The notes beneath the pieces are model-generated. The model had not been told where the DNA came from. It saw only the letters and a program-made list of their open reading frames with translations, and did not search any database. Below are positions 12,101 through 26,600 of a stretch of DNA of 64,000 nt, piece after piece. The DNA comes from Apostichopus japonicus (Eukaryota; Echinodermata; Holothuroidea; Aspidochirotida; Stichopodidae), in contig NC_092579.1 in the NCBI RefSeq assembly GCF_037975245.1, forward strand, positions 12,570,678 to 12,634,677, read 5' to 3'. The position numbers and the translations under genes are program-made. The first letter of the stretch is position 1, and each line of letters starts with the position of its first letter.

Positions 12101-15100
12101 AATCCACCTAATATCTCAGTCCATACAGTGGCGCGATGGCTTGGCGCACTGTACGAGCTGATGATCGAGACTCTCTTTTGCATCCGTGGTTCGAACCCCG
12201 GGTGGGGACGTCTTTTGCCGATCTTTTACAGCAAGTGCCTACACGGGGAGCTGTAAGTATTAGTTAATCCACTTAATATCTCAGTCCATACAGTGGCGCG
12301 ATGGCTTTGCGCACTGTACGAGCTGATGATCGAGACTCTCTTTTGCATCCGTGGTTCGAACCCCGGTGGTGACGTCTTTTGCCGATCTTTTGCAGCAAGT
12401 GCCTACACGGGGAGCTGTAAGTATTAGTTAATCCACCTAATATCTCAGTCCATACAGTGGCGCGATGGCTTGGCGCACTGTACGAGCTGATGATCGAGAC
12501 TCTCTTTTGCATCCGTGGTTCGAACCCCGGTGGTGACGTCTTTTGCCGATCTTTTACAGCAAGTGCCTCCACGGGGAGCTGTAAGTATTAGTTAATCCAC
12601 CTAATATCTCAGTCCATACAGTGGCGCGATGGCTTGGCGCACTGTACGAGCTGATGATCGAGACTCTCTTTTGCATCCGTGGTTCGAACCCCGGGTGGTG
12701 ACGTCTTTTGCCGATCTTTTACAGCAAGTGCCTACACGGGGAGCTGTAAGTATTAGTTAATCCACCTAATATCTCAGTCCATACAGTGGCGCGATGGCTT
12801 GGCGCACTGTACGAGCTGATGATCGAGACTCTCTTTTGCATCCGTGGTTCGAACCCCGGGTGGGGACGTCTTTTGCCGATCTTTTACAGCAAGTGCCTAC
12901 ACGGGGAGCTGTAAGTATTAGTTAATCCACCTAATATCTCAGTCCATACAGTGGCGCGATGGCTTGGCGCACTGTACGAGCTGATGATCGAGACTCTCTT
13001 TTGCATCCGTGGTTCGAACCCCGGTGGTGACGTCTTTTGCCGATCTTTTACAGCAAGTGCCTCCACGGGGAGCTGTAAGTATTAGTTAATCCACCTAATA
13101 TCTCAGTCCATACAGTGGCGCGATGGCTTGGCGCACTGTACGAGCTGATGATCGAGACTCTCTTTTGCATCCGTGGTTCGAACCCCGGTGGTGACGTCTT
13201 TTGCCGATCTTTTACAGCAAGTGCCTACACGGGGAGCTGTATGTATTAGTTAATCCACCTAATATCTCAGTCCATACAGTGGCGCGATGGCTTGGCGCAC
13301 TGTACGAGCTGATGATCGAGACTCTCTTTTGCATCCGTGGTTCGAACCCCGGTGGTGACGTCTTTTGCCGATCTTTTGCAGCAAGTGCCTACACGGGGAG
13401 CTGTAAGTATTAGTTAATCCACCTAATATCTCAGTCCATACAGTGGCGCGATGGCTTGGCGCACTGTACGAGCTGATGATCGAGACTCTCTTTTGCATCC
13501 GTGGTTCGAACCCCGGTGGTGACGTCTTTTGCCGATCTTTTGCAGCAAGTGCCTACACGGGGAGCTGTAAGTATTAGTTAATCCACCTAATATCTCAGTC
13601 CATATAGTGGCGCGATGGCTTGGCGCACTGTACGAGCTGATGATCGAGACTCTCTTTTGCATCCGTGGTTCGAACCCCGGGTGGGGACGTCTTTTGCCGA
13701 TCTTTTGCAGCAAGTGCCTACACGGGGAGCTGTAAGTATTAGTTAATCCACCTAATATCTCAGTCCATACAGTGGCGCGATGGCTTGGCGCACTGTACGA
13801 GCTGATGATCGAGACTCTCTTTTGCATCCGTGGTTCGAACCCCGGTGGTGACGTCTTTTGCCGATCTTTAAAAGCAAGTGCCTACACGGGGAGCTGTAAG
13901 TATTAGTTAATCCAGCTAATATCTCAGTCCATACAGTGGCGCGATGGCTTGGCGCACTGTACGAGCTGATGATCGAGACTCTCTTTTGCATCCGTGGTTC
14001 GAACCCCGGTGGTGACGTCTTTTGCCGATCTTTTACAGCAAGTGCCTACACGGGGAGCTGTAAGTATTAGTTAATCCAGCTAATATCTCAGTCCATACAG
14101 TGGCGCGATGGCTTGGCGCACTGTACGAGCTGATGATCGAGACTCTCTTTTGCATCCGTGGTTCGAACCCCGGTGGTGACGTCTTTTGCCGATCTTTTAC
14201 AGCAAGTGCCTCCACGGGGAGCTGTAAGTATTAGTTAATCCACCTAATATCTCAGTCCATACAGTGGCGCGATGGCTTGGCGCACTGTACGAGCTGATGA
14301 TCGAGACTCTCTTTTGCATCCGTGGTTCGAACCCCGGGTGGGGACGTCTTTTGCCGTTCTTTTACAGCAAGTGCCTACACGGGGAGCTGTAAGTATTAGT
14401 TAATCCACCTAATATCTCAGTCCATACAGTGGCGCGATGGCTTGGCGAGCTGTACGAGCTGATGATCGAGACTCTCTTTTGCATCCGTGGTTCGAACCCC
14501 GGTGGTGACGTCTTTTGCCGATCTTTTGCAGCAAGTGCCTACACGGGGAGCTGTAAGTATTAGTTAATCCACCTAATATCTCAGTCCATACAGTGGCGCG
14601 ATGGCTTGGCGCACTGTACGAGCTGATGATCGAGACTCTCTTTTGCATCCGTGGTTCGAACCCCGGGTGGGGACGTCTTTTGCCGATCTTTTGCAGCAAG
14701 TGCCTACACGGGGAGATGTAAGTATTAGTTAATCCAGCTAATATCTCAGTCCATACAGTGGCGCGATGGCTTGGCGCACTGTACGAGCTGATGATCGAGA
14801 CTCTATTTTGCATCCGTGGTTCGAACCCCGGGTGGGGACGTCTTTTGCCGATCTTTTACAGCAAGTGCCTACACGGGGAGCTGTAAGTATTAGTTAATCC
14901 ACCTAATATCTCAGTCCATACAGTGGCGCGATGGCTTGGCGCACTGTACGAGCTGATGATCGAGACTCTATTTTGCATCCGTGGTTCGAACCCCGGTGGT
15001 GACGTCTTTTGCCGATCTTTAATAGCAAGTGCCTACACGGGGAGCTGTAAGTATTAGTTAATCCACCTAATATCTCAGTCCATACAGTGGCGCGATGGCT

Positions 15101-17366
15101 TGGCGCACTGTACGAGCTGATGATCGAGACTCTATTTTGCATCCGTGGTTCGAACCCCGGTGGTGACGTCTTTTGCCGATCTTTTACAGCAAGTGCCTCC
15201 ACGGGGAGCTGTAAGTATTAGTTAATCCACCTAATATCTCAGTCCATACAGTGGCGCGATGGCTTGGCGCACTGTACGAGCTGATGATCGAGACTCTCTT
15301 TTGCATCCGTGGTTCGAACCCCGGGTGGGGACGTCTTTTGCCGATCTTTTACAGCAAGTGCCTACACGGGGAGCTGTAAGTATTAGTTAATCCACCTAAT
15401 ATCTCAGTCCATACAGTGGCGCGATGGCTTGGCGCACTGTACGAGCTGATGATCGAGACTCTCTTTTGCATCCGTGGTTCGAACCCCGGTGGTGACGTCT
15501 TTTGCCGATCTTTTACAGCAAGTGCCTACACGGGGAGCTGTAAGTATTAGTTAATCCACCTAATATCTCAGTCCATACAGTGGCGCGATGGCTTGGCGCA
15601 CTGTACGAGCTGATGATCGAGACTCTCTTTTGCATCCGTGGTTCGAACCCCGGTGGTGACGTCTTTTGCCGATCTTTTACAGCAAGTGCCTACACGGGGA
15701 GCTGTAAGTATAAGTTAATACACCTAATATCTCAGTCCATACAGTGGCGCGATGGCTTGGCGCACTGTACGAGCTGATGATCGAGACTCTCTTTTGCATC
15801 CGTGGTTCGAACCCCGGTGGTGACGTCTTTTGCCGATCTTTTACAGCAAGTGCCTCCACGGGGAGCTGTAAGTATTAGTTAATCCACCTAATATCTCAGT
15901 CCATACAGTGGCGCGATGGCTTGGCGCACTGTACGAGCTGATGATCGAGACTCTCTTTTGCATCCGTGGTTCGAACCCCGGTGGTGACGTCTTTTGCCGA
16001 TCTTTTACAGCAAGTGCCTCCACGGGGAGCTGTAAGTATTAGTTAATCCACCTAATATCTCAGTCCATACAGTGGCGCGATGGCTTGGCGCACTGTACGA
16101 GCTGATGATCGAGACTCTCTTTTGCATCCGTGGTTCGAACCCCGGTGGTGACGTCTTTTGCCGATCTTTTACAGCAAGTGCCTCCACGGGGAGCTGTAAG
16201 TATTAGTTAATCCACCTAATATCTCAGTCCATACAGTGGCGCGATGGCTTGGCGCACTGTACGAGCTGATGATCGAGACTCTCTTTTGCATCCGTGGTTC
16301 GAACCCCGGTGGTGACGTCTTTTGCCGATCTTTTACAGCAAGTGCCTACACGGGGAGCTGTAAGTATTAGCTAATCCACCTAATATCTCAGTCCATACAG
16401 TGGCGCGATGGCTTGGCGCACTGTACGAGCTGATGATCGAGACTCTCTTTTGCATCCGTGGTTCGAACCCCGGTGGTGACGTCTTTTGCCGATCTTTTAC
16501 AGCAAGTGCCTACACGGGGAGCTGTAAGTATTAGCTAATCCACCTAATATCTCAGTCCATACAGTGGCGCGATGGCTTGGCGCACTGTACGAGCTGATGA
16601 TCGAGACTCTCTTTTGCATCCGTGGTTCGAACCCCGGTGGTGACGTCTTTTGCCGATCTTTTACAGCAAGTGCCTCCACGGGGAGCTGTAAGTATTAGTT
16701 AATCCACCTAATATCTCAGTCCATACAGTGGCGCGATGGCTTGGCGCACTGTACGAGCTGATGATCGAGACTCTCTTTTGCATCCGTGGTTCGAACCCCG
16801 GGTGGGGACGTCTTTTGCCGATCTTTTACAGCAAGTGCCTACACGGGGAGCTGTAAGTATTAGTTAATCCACCTAATATCTCAGTCCATACAGTGGCGCG
16901 ATGGCTTGGCGCACTGTACGAGCTGATGATCGAGACTCTCTTTTGCATCCGTGGTTCGAACCCCGGTGGTGACGTCTTTTGCCGATCTTTTGCAGCAAGT
17001 GCCTACACGGGGAGCTGTAAGTATTAGTTAATCCACCTAATATCTCAGTCCATACAGTGGCGCGATGGCTTGGCGCACTGTACGAGCTGATGATCGAGAC
17101 TCTCTTTTGCATCCGTGGTTCGAACCCCGGGTGGTGACGTCTTTTGCCGATCTTTTGCAGCAAGTGCCTACACGGGGAGCTGTAAGTATTAGTTAATCCA
17201 CCTAATATCTCAGTCCATACAGTGGCGCGATGGCTTGGCGCACTGTACGAGCTGATGATCGAGACTCTCTTTTGCATCCGTGGTTCGAACCCCGGGTGGG
17301 GACGTCTTTTGCCGATCTTTTACAGCAAGTGCCTACACGGGGAGCTGTAAGTATTAGTTAATCCAC

Positions 17367-19009
17367 CTAATATCTCAGTCCATACAGTGGCGCGATGGCT
17401 TGGCGCACTGTACGAGCTGATGATCGAGACTCTATTTTGCATCCGTGGTTCGAACCCCGGTGGTGACGTCTTTTGCCGATCTTTAATAGCAAGTGCCTAC
17501 ACGGGGAGCTGTAAGTATTAGTTAATCCACCTAATATCTCAGTCCATACAGTGGCGCGATGGCTTGGCGCACTGTACGAGCTGATGATCGAGACTCTATT
17601 TTGCATCCGTGGTTCGAACCCCGGTGGTGACGTCTTTTGCCGATCTTTTACAGCAAGTGCCTCCACGGGGAGCTGTAAGTATTAGTTAATCCACCTAATA
17701 TCTCAGTCCATACAGTGGCGCGATGGCTTGACGCACTGTACGAGCTGATGATCGAGACTCTCTTTTGCATCCGTGGTTCGAACCCCGGGTGGGGACGTCT
17801 TTTGCCGATCTTTTACAGCAAGTGCCTACACGGGGAGCTGTAAGTATTAGTTAATCCACCTAATATCTCAGTCCATACAGTGGCGCGATGGCTTGGCGCA
17901 CTGTACGAGCTGATGATCGAGACTCTCTTTTGCATCCGTGGTTCGAACCCCGGTGGTGACGTCTTTTGCCGATCTTTTACAGCAAGTGCCTCCACTGGGA
18001 GCTGTAAGTATTAGTTAATCCACCTAATATCTCAGTCCATACAGTGGCGCGATGGCTTGGCGCACTGTACGAGCTGATGATCGAGACTCTCTTTTGCATC
18101 CGTGGTTCGAACCCCGGATGTGGACGTCTTTTGCCGATCTTTTACAGCAAGTGCCTCCACGGGGAGCTGTAAGTATTAGTTAATCCACCTAATATCTCAG
18201 TCCATACAGTGGCGCGATGGCTTGGCGCACTGTACGAGCTGATGATCGAGACTCTCTTTTGCATCCGTGGTTCGAACCCCGGTGGTGACGTCTTTTGCCG
18301 ATCTTTTACAGCAAGTGCCTACACGGGGAGCTGTAAGTATTAGCTAATCCACCTAATATCTCAGTCCATACAGTGGCGCGATGGCTTGGCGCACTGTACG
18401 AGCTGATGATCGAGACTCTCTTTTGCATCCGTGGTTCGAACCCCGGTGGTGACGTCTTTTGCCGATCTTTTACAGCAAGTGCCTACACGGGGAGCTGTAA
18501 GTATTAGTTAATCCACCTAATATCTCAGTCCATACAGTGGCGCGATGGCTTGGCGCACTGTACGAGCTGATGATCGAGACTCTCTTTTGCATCCGTGGTT
18601 CGAACCCCGGGTGGGGACGTCTTTTGCCGATCTTTTACAGCAAGTGCCTACACGGGGAGCTGTAAGTATTAGTTAATCCACCTAATATCTCAGTCCATAC
18701 AGTGGCGCGATGGCTTGGCGCACTGTGCGAGCTGATGATCGAGACTCTCTTTTGCATCCGTGGTTCGAACCCCGGTGGTGACGTCTTTTGCCGATCTTTT
18801 ACAGCAAGTGCCTACACGGGGAGCTGTAAGTATTAGTTAATCCACCTAATATCTCAGTCCATACAGTGGCGCGATGGCTTGGCGCACTGTACGAGCTGAT
18901 GATCGAGACTCTCTTTTGCATCCGTGGTTCGAACCCCGGTGGGGACGTCTTTTGCCGATCTTTTACAGCAAGTGCCTACACGGGGAGCTGTAAGTATTAG
19001 TTAATCCAC
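17367..19009 (+). repeat. Nested 10-monomer unit, copy 1 (1,643 bp)
   Basis: Ten monomers with an ordered marker set: CTATTTTGCATCC twice, TTTAATAG, TTGACGCAC at about 17,730, CCTCCACTGGG at about 17,991, CCGGATGTGG at about 18,115, TTAGCTAATCC at about 18,341 and ACTGTGCGAG at about 18,724. The same order returns at 19,010. The two copies differ at GGTGGGGACG (about 18,942) versus GGTGGTGACG (about 20,582). Confidence 0.85.
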
Positions 19010-20652
19010 CTAATATCTCAGTCCATACAGTGGCGCGATGGCTTGGCGCACTGTACGAGCTGATGATCGAGACTCTATTTTGCATCCGTGGTTCGAACCC
19101 CGGTGGTGACGTCTTTTGCCGATCTTTAATAGCAAGTGCCTACACGGGGAGCTGTAAGTATTAGTTAATCCACCTAATATCTCAGTCCATACAGTGGCGC
19201 GATGGCTTGGCGCACTGTACGAGCTGATGATCGAGACTCTATTTTGCATCCGTGGTTCGAACCCCGGTGGTGACGTCTTTTGCCGATCTTTTACAGCAAG
19301 TGCCTCCACGGGGAGCTGTAAGTATTAGTTAATCCACCTAATATCTCAGTCCATACAGTGGCGCGATGGCTTGACGCACTGTACGAGCTGATGATCGAGA
19401 CTCTCTTTTGCATCCGTGGTTCGAACCCCGGGTGGGGACGTCTTTTGCCGATCTTTTACAGCAAGTGCCTACACGGGGAGCTGTAAGTATTAGTTAATCC
19501 ACCTAATATCTCAGTCCATACAGTGGCGCGATGGCTTGGCGCACTGTACGAGCTGATGATCGAGACTCTCTTTTGCATCCGTGGTTCGAACCCCGGTGGT
19601 GACGTCTTTTGCCGATCTTTTACAGCAAGTGCCTCCACTGGGAGCTGTAAGTATTAGTTAATCCACCTAATATCTCAGTCCATACAGTGGCGCGATGGCT
19701 TGGCGCACTGTACGAGCTGATGATCGAGACTCTCTTTTGCATCCGTGGTTCGAACCCCGGATGTGGACGTCTTTTGCCGATCTTTTACAGCAAGTGCCTC
19801 CACGGGGAGCTGTAAGTATTAGTTAATCCACCTAATATCTCAGTCCATACAGTGGCGCGATGGCTTGGCGCACTGTACGAGCTGATGATCGAGACTCTCT
19901 TTTGCATCCGTGGTTCGAACCCCGGTGGTGACGTCTTTTGCCGATCTTTTACAGCAAGTGCCTACACGGGGAGCTGTAAGTATTAGCTAATCCACCTAAT
20001 ATCTCAGTCCATACAGTGGCGCGATGGCTTGGCGCACTGTACGAGCTGATGATCGAGACTCTCTTTTGCATCCGTGGTTCGAACCCCGGTGGTGACGTCT
20101 TTTGCCGATCTTTTACAGCAAGTGCCTACACGGGGAGCTGTAAGTATTAGTTAATCCACCTAATATCTCAGTCCATACAGTGGCGCGATGGCTTGGCGCA
20201 CTGTACGAGCTGATGATCGAGACTCTCTTTTGCATCCGTGGTTCGAACCCCGGGTGGGGACGTCTTTTGCCGATCTTTTACAGCAAGTGCCTACACGGGG
20301 AGCTGTAAGTATTAGTTAATCCACCTAATATCTCAGTCCATACAGTGGCGCGATGGCTTGGCGCACTGTGCGAGCTGATGATCGAGACTCTCTTTTGCAT
20401 CCGTGGTTCGAACCCCGGTGGTGACGTCTTTTGCCGATCTTTTACAGCAAGTGCCTACACGGGGAGCTGTAAGTATTAGTTAATCCACCTAATATCTCAG
20501 TCCATACAGTGGCGCGATGGCTTGGCGCACTGTACGAGCTGATGATCGAGACTCTCTTTTGCATCCGTGGTTCGAACCCCGGTGGTGACGTCTTTTGCCG
20601 ATCTTTTACAGCAAGTGCCTACACGGGGAGCTGTAAGTATTAGTTAATCCAC
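19010..20652 (+). repeat. Nested 10-monomer unit, copy 2 (1,643 bp)
   Basis: A direct tandem copy of 17,367-19,009, with the same markers shifted by 1,643 bp. Both copies recur in block B at 24,925-26,567 and 26,568-28,210, including the GGTGGGGACG/GGTGGTGACG difference, so this duplication is older than the block A/B duplication. Confidence 0.85.
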
Positions 20653-23600
20653 CTAATATCTCAGTCCATACAGTGGCGCGATGGCTTGGCGCACTGTACG
20701 AGCTGATGATCGAGACTCTCTTTTGCATCCGTGGTTCGAACCCCGGTGGTGACGTCTTTTGCCGATCTTTTGCAGCAAGTGCCTACACGGGGAGCTGTAA
20801 GTATTAGTTAATCCACCTAATATCTCAGTCCATACAGTGGCGCGATGGCTTGGCGCACTGTACGAGCTGATGATCGAGACTCTCTTTTGCATCCGTGGTT
20901 CGAACCCCGGTGGTGACGTCTTTTGCCGATCTTTTGCAGCAAGTGCCTACACGGGGAGCTGTAAGTATTAGTTAATCCACCTAATATCTCAGTCCATATA
21001 GTGGCGCGATGGCTTGGCGCACTGTACGAGCTGATGATCGAGACTCTCTTTTGCATCCGTGGTTCGAACCCCGGGTGGGGACGTCTTTTGCCGATCTTTT
21101 GCAGCAAGTGCCTACACGGGGAGCTGTAAGTATTAGTTAATCCACCTAATATCTCAGTCCATACAGTGGCGCGATGGCTTGGCGCACTGTACGAGCTGAT
21201 GATCGAGACTCTCTTTTGCATCCGTGGTTCGAACCCCGGTGGTGACGTCTTTTGCCGATCTTTAAAAGCAAGTGCCTACACGGGGAGCTGTAAGTATTAG
21301 TTAATCCAGCTAATATCTCAGTCCATACAGTGGCGCGATGGCTTGGCGCACTGTACGAGCTGATGATCGAGACTCTCTTTTGCATCCGTGGTTCGAACCC
21401 CGGTGGTGACGTCTTTTGCCGATCTTTTACAGCAAGTGCCTACACGGGGAGCTGTAAGTATTAGTTAATCCAGCTAATATCTCAGTCCATACAGTGGCGC
21501 GATGGCTTGGCGCACTGTACGAGCTGATGATCGAGACTCTCTTTTGCATCCGTGGTTCGAACCCCGGTGGTGACGTCTTTTGCCGATCTTTTACAGCAAG
21601 TGCCTCCACGGGGAGCTGTAAGTATTAGTTAATCCAGCTAATATCTCAGTCCATACAGTGGCGCGATGGCTTGGCGCACTGTACGAGCTGATGATCGAGA
21701 CTCTCTTTTGCATCCGTGGTTCGAACCCCGGTGGTGACGTCTTTTGCCGATCTTTTACAGCAAGTGCCTCCACGGGGAGCTGTAAGTATTAGTTAATCCA
21801 CCTAATATCTCAGTCCATACAGTGGCGCGATGGCTTGGCGCACTGTACGAGCTGATGATCGAGACTCTCTTTTGCATCCGTGGTTCGAACCCCGGGTGGG
21901 GACGTCTTTTGCCGTTCTTTTACAGCAAGTGCCTACACGGGGAGCTGTAAGTATTAGTTAATCCACCTAATATCTCAGTCCATACAGTGGCGCGATGGCT
22001 TGGCGAGCTGTACGAGCTGATGATCGAGACTCTCTTTTGCATCCGTGGTTCGAACCCCGGTGGTGACGTCTTTTGCCGATCTTTTGCAGCAAGTGCCTAC
22101 ACGGGGAGCTGTAAGTATTAGTTAATCCACCTAATATCTCAGTCCATACAGTGGCGCGATGGCTTGGCGCACTGTACGAGCTGATGATCGAGACTCTCTT
22201 TTGCATCCGTGGTTCGAACCCCGGGTGGGGACGTCTTTTGCCGATCTTTTGCAGCAAGTGCCTACACGGGGAGATGTAAGTATTAGTTAATCCACCTAAT
22301 ATCTCAGTCCATACAGTGGCGCGATGGCTTGGCGCACTGTACGAGCTGATGATCGAGACTCTATTTTGCATCCGTGGTTCGAACCCCGGGTGGGGACGTC
22401 TTTTGCCGATCTTTTACAGCAAGTGCCTACACGGGGAGCTGTAAGTATTAGTTAATCCACCTAATATCTCAGTCCATACAGTGGCGCGATGGCTTGGCGC
22501 ACTGTACGAGCTGATGATCGAGACTCTATTTTGCATCCGTGGTTCGAACCCCGGTGGTGACGTCTTTTGCCGATCTTTAATAGCAAGTGCCTACACGGGG
22601 AGCTGTAAGTATTAGTTAATCCACCTAATATCTCAGTCCATACAGTGGCGCGATGGCTTGGCGCACTGTACGAGCTGATGATCGAGACTCTATTTTGCAT
22701 CCGTGGTTCGAACCCCGGTGGTGACGTCTTTTGCCGATCTTTTACAGCAAGTGCCTCCACGGGGAGCTGTAAGTATTAGTTAATCCACCTAATATCTCAG
22801 TCCATACAGTGGCGCGATGGCTTGGCGCACTGTACGAGCTGATGATCGAGACTCTCTTTTGCATCCGTGGTTCGAACCCCGGGTGGGGACGTCTTTTGCC
22901 GATCTTTTACAGCAAGTGCCTACACGGGGAGCTGTAAGTATTAGTTAATCCACCTAATATCTCAGTCCATACAGTGGCGCGATGGCTTGGCGCACTGTAC
23001 GAGCTGATGATCGAGACTCTCTTTTGCATCCGTGGTTCGAACCCCGGTGGTGACGTCTTTTGCCGATCTTTTACAGCAAGTGCCTACACGGGGAGCTGTA
23101 AGTATTAGTTAATCCACCTAATATCTCAGTCCATACAGTGGCGCGATGGCTTGGCGCACTGTACGAGCTGATGATCGAGACTCTCTTTTGCATCCGTGGT
23201 TCGAACCCCGGTGGTGACGTCTTTTGCCGATCTTTTACAGCAAGTGCCTACACGGGGAGCTGTAAGTATAAGTTAATACACCTAATATCTCAGTCCATAC
23301 AGTGGCGCGATGGCTTGGCGCACTGTACGAGCTGATGATCGAGACTCTCTTTTGCATCCGTGGTTCGAACCCCGGTGGTGACGTCTTTTGCCGATCTTTT
23401 ACAGCAAGTGCCTCCACGGGGAGCTGTAAGTATTAGTTAATCCACCTAATATCTCAGTCCATACAGTGGCGCGATGGCTTGGCGCACTGTACGAGCTGAT
23501 GATCGAGACTCTCTTTTGCATCCGTGGTTCGAACCCCGGTGGTGACGTCTTTTGCCGATCTTTTACAGCAAGTGCCTCCACGGGGAGCTGTAAGTATTAG

Positions 23601-26600
23601 TTAATCCACCTAATATCTCAGTCCATACAGTGGCGCGATGGCTTGGCGCACTGTACGAGCTGATGATCGAGACTCTCTTTTGCATCCGTGGTTCGAACCC
23701 CGGTGGTGACGTCTTTTGCCGATCTTTTACAGCAAGTGCCTCCACGGGGAGCTGTAAGTATTAGTTAATCCACCTAATATCTCAGTCCATACAGTGGCGC
23801 GATGGCTTGGCGCACTGTACGAGCTGATGATCGAGACTCTCTTTTGCATCCGTGGTTCGAACCCCGGTGGTGACGTCTTTTGCCGATCTTTTACAGCAAG
23901 TGCCTACACGGGGAGCTGTAAGTATTAGCTAATCCACCTAATATCTCAGTCCATACAGTGGCGCGATGGCTTGGCGCACTGTACGAGCTGATGATCGAGA
24001 CTCTCTTTTGCATCCGTGGTTCGAACCCCGGTGGTGACGTCTTTTGCCGATCTTTTACAGCAAGTGCCTACACGGGGAGCTGTAAGTATTAGCTAATCCA
24101 CCTAATATCTCAGTCCATACAGTGGCGCGATGGCTTGGCGCACTGTACGAGCTGATGATCGAGACTCTCTTTTGCATCCGTGGTTCGAACCCCGGTGGTG
24201 ACGTCTTTTGCCGATCTTTTACAGCAAGTGCCTCCACGGGGAGCTGTAAGTATTAGTTAATCCACCTAATATCTCAGTCCATACAGTGGCGCGATGGCTT
24301 GGCGCACTGTACGAGCTGATGATCGAGACTCTCTTTTGCATCCGTGGTTCGAACCCCGGGTGGGGACGTCTTTTGCCGATCTTTTACAGCAAGTGCCTAC
24401 ACGGGGAGCTGTAAGTATTAGTTAATCCACCTAATATCTCAGTCCATACAGTGGCGCGATGGCTTGGCGCACTGTACGAGCTGATGATCGAGACTCTCTT
24501 TTGCATCCGTGGTTCGAACCCCGGTGGTGACGTCTTTTGCCGATCTTTTGCAGCAAGTGCCTACACGGGGAGCTGTAAGTATTAGTTAATCCACCTAATA
24601 TCTCAGTCCATACAGTGGCGCGATGGCTTGGCGCACTGTACGAGCTGATGATCGAGACTCTCTTTTGCATCCGTGGTTCGAACCCCGGGTGGTGACGTCT
24701 TTTGCCGATCTTTTGCAGCAAGTGCCTACACGGGGAGCTGTAAGTATTAGTTAATCCACCTAATATCTCAGTCCATACAGTGGCGCGATGGCTTGGCGCA
24801 CTGTACGAGCTGATGATCGAGACTCTCTTTTGCATCCGTGGTTCGAACCCCGGGTGGGGACGTCTTTTGCCGATCTTTTACAGCAAGTGCCTACACGGGG
24901 AGCTGTAAGTATTAGTTAATCCACCTAATATCTCAGTCCATACAGTGGCGCGATGGCTTGGCGCACTGTACGAGCTGATGATCGAGACTCTATTTTGCAT
25001 CCGTGGTTCGAACCCCGGTGGTGACGTCTTTTGCCGATCTTTAATAGCAAGTGCCTACACGGGGAGCTGTAAGTATTAGTTAATCCACCTAATATCTCAG
25101 TCCATACAGTGGCGCGATGGCTTGGCGCACTGTACGAGCTGATGATCGAGACTCTATTTTGCATCCGTGGTTCGAACCCCGGTGGTGACGTCTTTTGCCG
25201 ATCTTTTACAGCAAGTGCCTCCACGGGGAGCTGTAAGTATTAGTTAATCCACCTAATATCTCAGTCCATACAGTGGCGCGATGGCTTGACGCACTGTACG
25301 AGCTGATGATCGAGACTCTCTTTTGCATCCGTGGTTCGAACCCCGGGTGGGGACGTCTTTTGCCGATCTTTTACAGCAAGTGCCTACACGGGGAGCTGTA
25401 AGTATTAGTTAATCCACCTAATATCTCAGTCCATACAGTGGCGCGATGGCTTGGCGCACTGTACGAGCTGATGATCGAGACTCTCTTTTGCATCCGTGGT
25501 TCGAACCCCGGTGGTGACGTCTTTTGCCGATCTTTTACAGCAAGTGCCTCCACTGGGAGCTGTAAGTATTAGTTAATCCACCTAATATCTCAGTCCATAC
25601 AGTGGCGCGATGGCTTGGCGCACTGTACGAGCTGATGATCGAGACTCTCTTTTGCATCCGTGGTTCGAACCCCGGATGTGGACGTCTTTTGCCGATCTTT
25701 TACAGCAAGTGCCTCCACGGGGAGCTGTAAGTATTAGTTAATCCACCTAATATCTCAGTCCATACAGTGGCGCGATGGCTTGGCGCACTGTACGAGCTGA
25801 TGATCGAGACTCTCTTTTGCATCCGTGGTTCGAACCCCGGTGGTGACGTCTTTTGCCGATCTTTTACAGCAAGAGCCTACACGGGGAGCTGTAAGTATTA
25901 GCTAATCCACCTAATATCTCAGTCCATACAGTGGCGCGATGGCTTGGCGCACTGTACGAGCTGATGATCGAGACTCTCTTTTGCATCCGTGGTTCGAACC
26001 CCGGTGGTGACGTCTTTTGCCGATCTTTTACAGCAAGTGCCTACACGGGGAGCTGTAAGTATTAGTTAATCCACCTAATATCTCAGTCCATACAGTGGCG
26101 CGATGGCTTGGCGCACTGTACGAGCTGATGATCGAGACTCTCTTTTGCATCCGTGGTTCGAACCCCGGGTGGGGACGTCTTTTGCCGATCTTTTACAGCA
26201 AGTGCCTACACGGGGAGCTGTAAGTATTAGTTAATCCACCTAATATCTCAGTCCATACAGTGGCGCGATGGCTTGGCGCACTGTGCGAGCTGATGATCGA
26301 GACTCTCTTTTGCATCCGTGGTTCGAACCCCGGTGGTGACGTCTTTTGCCGATCTTTTACAGCAAGTGCCTACACGGGGAGCTGTAAGTATTAGTTAATC
26401 CACCTAATATCTCAGTCCATACAGTGGCGCGATGGCTTGGCGCACTGTACGAGCTGATGATCGAGACTCTCTTTTGCATCCGTGGTTCGAACCCCGGTGG
26501 GGACGTCTTTTGCCGATCTTTTACAGCAAGTGCCTACACGGGGAGCTGTAAGTATTAGTTAATCCACCTAATATCTCAGTCCATACAGTGGCGCGATGGC

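Larger units (their letters stand above)
13259..20652 (+). repeat. Higher-order block A (45 monomers, 7,394 bp)
   Basis: Diagnostic variant monomers recur at a fixed offset of 7,394 bp further right, and of 7,558 bp beyond about 21.6 kb. Markers include a CATATAGTGG variant (13,602 and 20,996), TTTAAAAG (13,868 and 21,262), GCCGTTCTTTT (14,353 and 21,911), GGCGAGCTG (14,443 and 22,002) and TATAAGTTAATAC (15,708 and 23,266). I take 13,259 as the left edge because monomers further left no longer match in phase; the true edge could be up to one monomer away. Confidence 0.85.
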
